Positions 1-5,347 of a stretch of 5,894 nt of DNA are shown here, piece by piece (the first letter of the stretch is position 1; the number at the start of each line of letters is the position of its first letter). The stretch covers positions 1 through 5,894 of the forward strand of contig JABIFK010000137.1 of NCBI GenBank assembly GCA_018650745.1, read 5' to 3'. The notes under the pieces were generated by a model. The model saw nothing but the letters and a program-made list of their open reading frames with translations, had not been told where the DNA came from and did not search any database. The translations under genes and the position numbers were made by a program. Source of the stretch: Candidatus Latescibacterota bacterium (GTDB lineage Bacteria > Latescibacterota > UBA2968).

Positions 1-523
1 GATGATGTACGGTATCGTTCACGCGCATCATCTTATACCACTGCTCAGCCGCAGGCGGCAAGCCCACACTCAAATGATCCAACTGATCAGGCGCAACCTT
101 ACGCACCCAAGCTCTGTAAGCATCTTCATAAGGTCCTGGTTCATCGCTAATTTCCAAGTGATCAAATCCATAATCGGGATGCACCTCACTGTGGTTGCGA
201 TTGGCATGAGGCAAAAAATGCAACTTGCCAATATTGGCCGAATGATATCCTGAATTGCGCAACATCTTGGGCAAAGTCACAAAGTCCTCTGGCACCGGCA
301 CACCCATATGTGTAATGCCCGTTGTAGAAGGATATTGCCCTGTCAAAAAACTCACCCGAGAAGGCATACACACAGGATTCTGAATAAAGTAATGATCAAA
401 GTTCACACCCTCATTCGCCAACCGATCCATATTCGGCGTCTGCACATCAGGGTTCCCATTCACCCCCATCGCATCCCAACGATGCTGGTCGGTATAAATC
501 AATAGAATATTGGGTCGTTTCAC
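1..523 (-). CDS. Sulfatase (formylglycine type), N-terminal part, cut by the left edge
   Basis: Only the first 174 codons are present; the rest lies beyond base 1. The protein opens with KRPNILLIYTDQHRWD, the usual first strand and metal site of S1-type sulfatases. Here the second acidic residue is Gln13 (D12-Q13), as in choline-sulfatase and phosphonate-hydrolase-like members. The sulfatase signature C-M-P-S-R is at residues 52-56 and is followed by LTGQYPS. Cys52 (codon 370-368) would be oxidised to formylglycine, the nucleophile of sulfate ester hydrolysis. I-G-K-L-H (98-102) matches the conserved G-K-x-H active-site strand. No signal peptide is visible, so the product may be cytoplasmic, which fits the neighbouring MFS importer. 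The start is GTG at 523: an in-frame TAA lies at 539-541, and GAAAGG (530-535) sits 6 nt upstream. Family is certain; the substrate (sugar sulfate, aryl or alkyl sulfate, or a phosphonate ester) cannot be told from this fragment. A formylglycine-generating enzyme must be encoded elsewhere. Confidence 0.93.
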   Translation of the reverse strand, partial: MKRPNILLIYTDQHRWDAMGVNGNPDVQTPNMDRLANEGVNFDHYFIQNPVCMPSRVSFLTGQYPSTTGITHMGVPVPEDFVTLPKMLRNSGYHSANIGKLHFLPHANRNHSEVHPDYGFDHLEISDEPGPYEDAYRAWVRKVAPDQLDHLSVGLPPAAEQWYKMMRVNDTVHH

Positions 524-538
524 AGCACACCTTTCAAT

Positions 539-673
539 TTAATCAGTCGCAAGCCACAGGTCTAAAAGTCGCACGTCAAATATCTTAACAGCGACCATGT
601 CCAACTGTAGCGTTTCAATCTGTTTCTTAGATTTTGACCTGAGACTTGCCAACCTGAGACTGCTTTTTTTCAC
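539..673 (-). CDS. Candidate 44-residue small protein, coupled to the MFS gene
   Basis: This frame fills nearly all of the space between the MFS transporter and the sulfatase. It starts with GTG at 673-671, overlapping the MFS stop TGA (672-670) as GTGA, a typical coupling arrangement. GAGG at 679-682 lies 5 nt before the GTG. It ends with TAA at 541-539, 15 bp before the sulfatase GTG, whose ribosome site falls in that interval. The predicted product has a basic N-terminal half (KKSSLRLASLRSKSKK) and a hydrophobic-acidic C-terminal half (VAVKIFDVRLLDLWLATD). There is an in-frame 10-bp direct repeat (652-661 and 637-646, period 15 bp) that gives the peptide repeat SLRLA-SLR. I recognise no family. 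An open frame of this length could arise by chance, so the start signals are the main support. The alternative is a non-coding spacer or a dispersed repeat. Confidence 0.4.
   Translation of the reverse strand: MKKSSLRLASLRSKSKKQIETLQLDMVAVKIFDVRLLDLWLATD
637..661. repeat. Short direct repeat, two 10-bp copies 15 bp apart
   Basis: ACCTGAGACT occurs at 637-646 and again at 652-661 on the plus strand, separated by TGCCA. The 15-bp period equals five codons, so within the candidate small gene it encodes a repeated S-L-R tripeptide. It could equally be a short tandem duplication or a paired protein-binding site ahead of the sulfatase. Confidence 0.6.
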
Positions 674-1815
674 CTAAACCTCACCATCGCCATCACCATA
701 CCTGCCGCATACAATCCACCACCCATCAAAAAAATCCAATCCGTCGACAGCTGCATCTGCAATGTTAACCACCCCAACATGGGCCCGGCTGCAGACCCAA
801 AATCAGACGCCGTCACATAAGTGGCCACACTACGCGACCCTCGCATACCAGACTCAGCTATCATCACCACCGTTAATCCCACTCCACACGCAAAAAATGC
901 CAATACACATACCACCAATAAAATCACATTCGACACCAAAGATGCGACAAACAACGCTGTCATTCCACCAACAAAATAAACTATAGTAGCCCAACGACGC
1001 CCCATTTTATCGCTCACAGCACCCAACAAAGGCGCACCCAACGCATCTGTAATCCATCGGATCGACAACAACAATCCATTTAACGTAGCCACACCAATGA
1101 CCACATCAAATACCGACACTGAATCGCCCACCGTATCTTTGAGCACCACCCCAAGCGTAGACATCACCATACCTGGGCCAACGCACCCAATCACAAACCC
1201 GCAAAACAATAACTCAGGCGACCAACGTTTGCCTTCCTGCTTTTTGGCATCTACTTCTTGATGGGGCACAGCACGCCGCCCCATCCACCCTAACGGCACA
1301 CCTAACAAAGAGACGACACCAAAAATAATCATCGTCAGTGAAAACCCAATAACATCATGTCCAACCGCACCAATCAGATTACCACTGACAGACCCCAATC
1401 GAGAGGTGCCATTGTAAAAACCCATCATCCGTCCAATAAGCGCAGGAGGCGAACTGTCAATAACCGTCATCACACCTATTTGGCGAATAAAAGACCACGA
1501 CAGGCCCCACAGCATCCGCGCAATAACCAGCACCCAAAACGACGTCATCATCCCATAAACAAGGGTCAAAACTGCGCCAAAAATCAACGCAAGCGTCACC
1601 AAAAATGTCAAATCATAATGCCGACACATCCATTCTGCCAATGAATTGGTCACCAACCGCACCCAACGATTCACCGACAAAACCAAACCCACCTGATAAG
1701 GCATCAACCCCAACTCAACATAATAAGTTGGCAACACCGAATACAACATCTGATCGCCCAGCAACGAAAATGCTGTTGCCAAAGCAATCAGTACCCCAGC
1801 CCGCGACGGCTTCAT
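670..1815 (-). CDS. MFS transporter, 12 transmembrane segments
   Basis: This is a 381-residue inner-membrane carrier of the major facilitator superfamily. About 12 hydrophobic segments can be drawn: near residues 8-28, 38-58, 68-88, 93-115, 135-155, 157-180, 203-226, 235-258, 275-295, 299-320, 334-354 and 358-378. A hydrophilic central loop (about 181-202, with HQEVDAKKQEGKR) separates the two halves. The signature loop between TM8 and TM9 is clear as GAVSDKMGRR; the matching TM2-3 loop is weak (SLAEWMCRHYD). TM4 has the usual ARMLWGLSWSF pattern. ATG at 1815 is preferred because GAGG at 1821-1824 lies 5 nt before it. A GTG two codons upstream would place that ribosome site inside the gene. 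The stop overlaps the GTG of a candidate small gene. Placement between a creatininase-family hydrolase and a sulfatase suggests import of a small organic substrate, but MFS substrates cannot be read from sequence. Drug efflux is an alternative. Confidence 0.92.
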   Translation of the reverse strand: MKPSRAGVLIALATAFSLLGDQMLYSVLPTYYVELGLMPYQVGLVLSVNRWVRLVTNSLAEWMCRHYDLTFLVTLALIFGAVLTLVYGMMTSFWVLVIARMLWGLSWSFIRQIGVMTVIDSSPPALIGRMMGFYNGTSRLGSVSGNLIGAVGHDVIGFSLTMIIFGVVSLLGVPLGWMGRRAVPHQEVDAKKQEGKRWSPELLFCGFVIGCVGPGMVMSTLGVVLKDTVGDSVSVFDVVIGVATLNGLLLSIRWITDALGAPLLGAVSDKMGRRWATIVYFVGGMTALFVASLVSNVILLVVCVLAFFACGVGLTVVMIAESGMRGSRSVATYVTASDFGSAAGPMLGWLTLQMQLSTDWIFLMGGGLYAAGMVMAMVRFR

Positions 1816-1945
1816 CAACACCTCATTCTATTATCTGCACAACGTTCATTTCAAACCATCGAAGAGCCATCACAATACAATTGAATACCACGCCTTCAGT
1901 GCCCAATCCGTTGCCTTTAGATTTTCCACTTTTTATTTTTGCCTT
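1816..1945 (-). other. Spacer between creatininase-family gene and MFS gene
   Basis: This is 130 bp without a convincing gene, promoter or terminator. The frame that continues after the creatininase TAG stays open for 40 codons to TGA at 1823-1825. A possible TTG start at 1906 is preceded by AAAGG, but this is too weak to call. No hairpin followed by a T run was seen, so read-through transcription from the creatininase gene into the MFS gene is possible. Confidence 0.5.
1819..1824 (-). promoter_or_regulatory. Ribosome binding site fixing the MFS start
   Basis: The minus strand reads GAGGTGTTG and then ATG. GAGG (1821-1824) is 5 nt from the ATG at 1815, which favours that start over the GTG at 1821. 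The first G and A of this site also belong to a TGA (1823-1825) that closes a frame running on from the creatininase stop. Confidence 0.65.
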
Positions 1946-2671
1946 CTAAGGATGATGCGCGACCTCATCTCCCCGATTCCCCCCGTCCATATATTCCTGC
2001 ACATACTTTGCCACCTGCACAATCGACTCTTCCACCAATGCCACACCCGCTTCTGCGGTCGCCTCAAGTGGTTCTTTATCCGCCTGATCTTGCATTGCAT
2101 CGTGCCGCACATTCTCCGGCCAAAGCGCCAAAGCAAACGCCGTCTCAAATTCTTGTGCATGTCCTGGATAGCGCTTCGTTTTTAAATGTTGTTCCGCAAA
2201 TTCTTTAGGAATCAAATCCCAATAACTCACCCATTGCAAATTCACATCGGGCCGATCAATCTTAAAAAACAACCGCCATTGATCAAAATTCCCCTGCAAC
2301 GGCGCAATGTTGCCCCCGTGCCCATTCAACACAATCACGTTCTTCACCCCGTGCCGCACCAAACTCTCAATCGCATCAAACAACACCGCCAACCACGATC
2401 CCGGCTTGGCCGTTACCGTACCCTTGTGTGTCATATGATGCTCCGAAATCCCCACCGCCATTGGTACATTCACCACCACATTCGGAGCCAACCGCTTGGC
2501 CGCCTCAACCGCCACATGCGTTGCCGATGCCGTATCGTGCTCCATCGCCAAATGCTCCAAATGCTGCTCATTACTCCCCACCGGAATAATCACCGTTTGC
2601 AACTCCTCACGTTCCAACGCCTCCCGAAACTCTCGCCGCGTCATTTTTGCCAACAAAACCTGATTTTCCAT
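1946..2671 (-). CDS. Creatininase-family amidohydrolase
   Basis: This 241-residue protein has the normal length of the creatininase family: metal-dependent cytoplasmic enzymes that open cyclic amides or cleave formamides. The family also includes MftE-like peptidases. Motifs, numbered from the chosen ATG: PVGSNEQHLEH (30-40) supplies E35 and H37; MEHDT (43-47) supplies D46; VLNGHGGN (114-121) supplies H118; and GHAQEFET (170-177) supplies E174. Together these form the expected dinuclear metal site. The usual EQHG is EQHL here (L38), so it may belong to a divergent subfamily; creatinine itself is not a safe substrate call. ATG at 2671 is chosen because AAGGGG (2678-2683) is 6 nt upstream. A TTG at 2686 is also in frame but would put that site inside the gene. 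The C-terminus (EYMDGGNRGDEVAHHP) looks like a free tail. The gene has its own plausible promoter and reads towards the MFS gene, which could import its substrate. Confidence 0.93.
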   Translation of the reverse strand: MENQVLLAKMTRREFREALEREELQTVIIPVGSNEQHLEHLAMEHDTASATHVAVEAAKRLAPNVVVNVPMAVGISEHHMTHKGTVTAKPGSWLAVLFDAIESLVRHGVKNVIVLNGHGGNIAPLQGNFDQWRLFFKIDRPDVNLQWVSYWDLIPKEFAEQHLKTKRYPGHAQEFETAFALALWPENVRHDAMQDQADKEPLEATAEAGVALVEESIVQVAKYVQEYMDGGNRGDEVAHHP

Positions 2672-2677
2672 TTTATT

Positions 2678-2683
2678 CCCCTT
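2678..2683 (-). promoter_or_regulatory. Ribosome binding site of the creatininase-family gene
   Basis: AAGGGG on the minus strand is separated by AATAAA (6 nt) from the ATG at 2671. This strong purine site decides the start against the in-frame TTG at 2686. Confidence 0.75.
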
Positions 2684-2713
2684 CAATTTATTGTTTGTGA
2701 ATGATTGATCGTT

Positions 2714-2743
2714 ATGTTACACCAGGATAAATCCTGGTGCTAA
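2714..2743 (-). promoter_or_regulatory. Candidate promoter of the creatininase-family gene
   Basis: On the minus strand TTAGCA (2743-2738, 4 of 6 to TTGACA) is followed after 18 nt by TAACAT (2719-2714, a fair -10 box). Transcription would start near 2707, leaving a leader of about 36 nt with the ribosome site in place. The perfect palindrome 2720-2739 fills the spacer between the boxes, where a repressor or MerR-type activator could act. The match is moderate and unsupported by other data. Confidence 0.3.
2720..2739. repeat. Perfect 9+9 bp palindrome, possible operator or REP-like element
   Basis: CACCAGGAT and its exact reverse complement ATCCTGGTG flank a central AA. As RNA it would fold into a stem of 8-9 bp with a tiny loop. 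No T run follows it on either strand, so it does not look like an intrinsic terminator. Its position 49 bp upstream of the creatininase-family start, inside a candidate promoter, suits a dimeric regulator. A dispersed palindromic repeat is the main alternative. Confidence 0.7.
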
Positions 2744-2880
2744 AAAGACACGGGATGCACAAAATAAGCCCTCCGTTCAAACGCCTTATCCATTAAACAC
2801 CCCAATACCGGATGGGAATGGGGTTGGGTTCCGTGTGTTTCCTCATTTTGTTTCTTCCTTGCGTTTCCGTGATCGTGATA

Positions 2881-4743
2881 TTATTCGTCTGGTCTTTTCA
2901 CCTTATGCCAAGCATGATCTACTTTTTCGTCAAAGTCAACTTCATCTTGCCGCATCAACGATTCCAGTTCCGACATACTTTCTCTTACCTCTGCAGCATA
3001 CGCCTCGCGATCTTCGCGCAACGAAAACATCTTCTCATTCGTTTCTTGCTCGTGCTGTTTAAATTGTTTTGCAACACGATGTGCTTCATATGATCTAAAA
3101 CCCAACACCTTCATTGCTTCAATGCCCATACTCAATGCGCTGTCAAATGTCTCTCGAAAAACATGTTCAACGCCAATATCCATAAGCTCATAGGCATGTT
3201 GCATACTGTCTGCACGCGCCAATACTTTCAAATGAGGAAAATGTCTCTTTACCTCTTCTGCGATCATATTGGCTTTCTCGGGTTCATCAATGGCCAACAG
3301 CAACACCTTGGCATGTTCTGCGCCCGCCGAATGCAACAAATCCAATCGCCCCGCATCACCATAAAACACTTTCAAACCAAATTGCCGCAACGCCTCAATT
3401 TGTTCTGGGTCCAAATCCAACACCGTTGCGCCTATGCCCTGAGCTTTTAACAGGCGACCGACCACATTACCAAATCGCCCAAACCCTGCAATAATCACGG
3501 CATTCTCTTCATCTATGGTGTCCATCTCTCGTTTCTCTTCCCCAGTCGCAAACCGAGGTTGCACCAACTTTTCGTTGATAATCATCAGCAACGGTGCAAT
3601 CAACATCGACAACGCCACCACCACTATCATCACGCTGGCCACGTCGGGTGGTAACACTTGGTTTTGTGTTGCAAACGAAAACAACACAAAACCAAATTCA
3701 CCCGCTTCGGCCAATGCAAAAGAAAGCAAGAAATTCTGAGACGTTGGCAACTTAAAAATCATACCCAAAACAAACAACACCACAAACTTAAGTATCACCA
3801 AACCACTCACCAACCCAACAATGGTGCCCGGTTGTTCGCCAAACAGATTGAAATCAATACTCGCACCCACAGCAATAAAAAACAACCCCAACAACAATCC
3901 CTTAAAGGGTTCCACATTCGATTCCAATTCATGCCGATATTCACTATCGGCCAACACCACACCTGCCACAAACGTACCCAAAGCAGGCGACAAACCACAT
4001 GCCGACATCGCCATTGCAATGCCAATCACCAACAAGAGCGCGGTTGCCGTAAATGATTCCCGCAAACGCGTGCTGGCAATAAACCGAAACACGGGCCGCA
4101 ACAAAACCCGCCCCATCACAACAATGCCCGCAACCAATGCAATCACAACCAAGCCCTGCTGCCAACCCGGCAAATGTGCAATCAAACTGCCATGACCATC
4201 GTCATGCCCACCCACAGCATGACCAACAGCCAAGAGCGGAAAAATAGCCAACATAGGAATCACAGCAATATCTTGAAACAGCAACACCGAGAAACTGCTT
4301 TGCCCACCTTCGGTTTTCATCAACCCTTTTTCATTCAACCCTTGCAAAACAATTGCCGTAGACGACAGTGCCAACGTCATTCCCAAGGCCAACCCAACCT
4401 GCCATGTTTGTCCAAAGGCCAAAGCTATGCCGCCAATCAACACCGTGGTCACTCCCACCTGCAATCCACCCATACCCAAAATAGGACCTCGCAATCGCCA
4501 CAACAACGCAGGTTGGAGTTCCAGCCCAATCAAAAACAACATCATTACCACACCAAACTCGGCAAAATGCATTACATCTTGGCCTTCTTCGCCCACCAAA
4601 CCCAACACAAACGGCCCTATCACAATGCCTGCAATCAAATACCCCAAAACAGAACCCAAACCAACACGCTTAGCAATGGGCACCGAAATCACCGCAGCCA
4701 TTAAATAAACAAACGCCTGAAAAAAGAATCCGCCCTCATGCAT
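2881..4743 (-). CDS. kefC: Glutathione-gated K+/H+ antiporter, KefB/KefC type
   Basis: The 620-residue product matches the size of E. coli KefC. KefB/C proteins release K+ and acidify the cytoplasm when glutathione adducts of electrophiles bind. Residues 1-390 form the CPA2 membrane domain with about 12-13 hydrophobic segments, including LLFQDIAVIP (154-163). The regulatory loop HELESNVEPFKG (271-282) follows. Residues 413-530 are the Rossmann KTN/RCK domain, with G-F-G-R-F-G at 420-425, VFYGDA (459-464) and FRETF (529-533). Residues 549-620 form a charged helical tail. By my alignment from memory with E. coli KefC, R430, F455 and R530 match its R416, F441 and R516. E565 stands at the N551 position and N276 at the D264 position. 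A His/Asp-rich loop (175-190) is unusual. ATG at 4743 overlaps the kefF-like stop by 8 bp and has GGAGG (4749-4753) 5 nt upstream. KefB is the alternative name; the partner protein looks more like KefF. Confidence 0.93.
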   Translation of the reverse strand: MHEGGFFFQAFVYLMAAVISVPIAKRVGLGSVLGYLIAGIVIGPFVLGLVGEEGQDVMHFAEFGVVMMLFLIGLELQPALLWRLRGPILGMGGLQVGVTTVLIGGIALAFGQTWQVGLALGMTLALSSTAIVLQGLNEKGLMKTEGGQSSFSVLLFQDIAVIPMLAIFPLLAVGHAVGGHDDGHGSLIAHLPGWQQGLVVIALVAGIVVMGRVLLRPVFRFIASTRLRESFTATALLLVIGIAMAMSACGLSPALGTFVAGVVLADSEYRHELESNVEPFKGLLLGLFFIAVGASIDFNLFGEQPGTIVGLVSGLVILKFVVLFVLGMIFKLPTSQNFLLSFALAEAGEFGFVLFSFATQNQVLPPDVASVMIVVVALSMLIAPLLMIINEKLVQPRFATGEEKREMDTIDEENAVIIAGFGRFGNVVGRLLKAQGIGATVLDLDPEQIEALRQFGLKVFYGDAGRLDLLHSAGAEHAKVLLLAIDEPEKANMIAEEVKRHFPHLKVLARADSMQHAYELMDIGVEHVFRETFDSALSMGIEAMKVLGFRSYEAHRVAKQFKQHEQETNEKMFSLREDREAYAAEVRESMSELESLMRQDEVDFDEKVDHAWHKVKRPDE

Positions 4744-5347
4744 GGCTGCCTCCCCCTGCTACAATATCATTGATATACCCTTTACCCTGCCACTGTTCCG
4801 ATGTTAATTGCCCATCTCTTAACCCCGTAATCACATTTTGATATTCTTTTGCACACTGCCCCATTTCATCATCCGATAAATTATTTACACCGTGCACAAC
4901 AAACGGAGGCAAGTATAGCATTTTACACAACCAAGCCGTTTGTTCAAACGGTTGTAACAATTCTGGAATGGTAAAATGATTGTATCCCTCATGGCGATAC
5001 GCCTCTTCGCCACCACCGGTTGTGATCATCGTCAACAACCATTTGTCTTTTAAAGCGGTCCCATCTTTTCCATAAGCAAAGCCGTGCTCTAAAACCAAGT
5101 CTTGCCACTCCTTTAACAAAGCAGGGCTGCTATACCAATAGAATGGATGTTGAAACACAATCACATCGTGATCCAACAAAAGCTGTTGTTCTTTGGCCAC
5201 CTGGATATTGAAGTCGGGATACAACTCGTATAAATCTCGGAAGGTCACTCCATCTAAATTTTGCACCGCATCCACCAAGTGTCGATTGGCACGCGACTTT
5301 TGAAAAGCCGGATGCGCAAACAAAATCAAAACCTTTTTTTCACTCAT
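4736..5347 (-). CDS. kefF: KefF-like FMN NAD(P)H:quinone oxidoreductase, ancillary protein of the Kef antiporter
   Basis: This 203-residue flavodoxin_2 protein belongs to the KefF/KefG group, soluble flavoproteins that bind the cytoplasmic domain of KefC/KefB and are needed for full activity. Visible signatures are the FMN phosphate loop AHPAFQKSRAN (11-21), LYPDFNI (42-48) typical of this group, HPFYWYSSPALLKEW (67-81) and the FMN-contacting TTGGG (109-113). The intact TTGGG resembles KefF rather than KefG, which I recall as having TTGEP, so quinone reductase activity is likely retained. It is about 27 residues longer than E. coli KefF (176), with an extra hydrophilic C-terminal tail after residue 178. 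The ATG at 5347 has GAGGGG (5353-5358) 5 nt upstream and overlaps the upstream gene's TGA as ATGA. The end overlaps the antiporter start by 8 bp, so both partners are made together. Confidence 0.92.
   Translation of the reverse strand: MSEKKVLILFAHPAFQKSRANRHLVDAVQNLDGVTFRDLYELYPDFNIQVAKEQQLLLDHDVIVFQHPFYWYSSPALLKEWQDLVLEHGFAYGKDGTALKDKWLLTMITTGGGEEAYRHEGYNHFTIPELLQPFEQTAWLCKMLYLPPFVVHGVNNLSDDEMGQCAKEYQNVITGLRDGQLTSEQWQGKGYINDIVAGGGSHA

Larger units (their letters stand above)
2672..2880 (-). other. Spacer between kefC-like gene and creatininase-family gene
   Basis: This 209-bp gap holds the palindrome and candidate promoter at its left end. On the right, plus-strand bases 2821-2880 contain 28 T and only 4 A, the reverse of the A-over-T bias elsewhere. 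The minus strand also shows two tiny overlapping frames, 2846-2793 (17 codons, AGGAAG 7 nt upstream) and 2793-2740 (17 codons, starting at TAATG). These are too short to call genes. No clear terminator for the kef operon is visible. Confidence 0.55.

Noticed and set aside
186..371. Minus-strand 61-codon frame inside the sulfatase gene
   Set aside because: It overlaps the sulfatase signature region in another frame and has no recognisable features; the sulfatase frame carries CMPSR and GKLH.
545..573. AGTCGCA repeated at 545-551 and 567-573, 22 bp apart, ahead of the sulfatase
   Set aside because: Two heptamers about two helical turns apart could be an operator, but no convincing promoter boxes flank them and a chance pair is plausible.
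617..633. Small inverted repeat AATCT / AGATT with a 7-nt loop
   Set aside because: Only 5 bp of A/T-rich stem; expected by chance, and it lies inside the candidate small gene.
661..670. T run at 664-670 as a terminator of the MFS gene
   Set aside because: On the transcribed (minus) strand it is an A run just after the MFS stop, with no hairpin before it, so it is not an intrinsic terminator.
1816..1821. GTG at 1821 as MFS start
   Set aside because: It would place the only good Shine-Dalgarno sequence (GAGG, 1821-1824) on top of the start codon; ATG at 1815 has correct spacing.
1605..1949. Plus-strand open frames opposite the MFS, creatininase and kef genes (for example 1605-1949, 2186-2704, 3658-4056, 4174-4704)
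   Set aside because: Their products are low-complexity strings rich in His, Pro, Thr, Asn and Gln, as expected from the antisense of G/T-rich coding strands, and they lie opposite genes with clear family motifs.
2812..3093. Plus-strand frame with a hydrophobic N-terminus that could suggest a membrane protein
   Set aside because: Most of it is antisense to the C-terminal end of the kefC-like gene, and its hydrophobicity comes from the T-rich tract at 2821-2880. No ribosome site or family pattern is seen.
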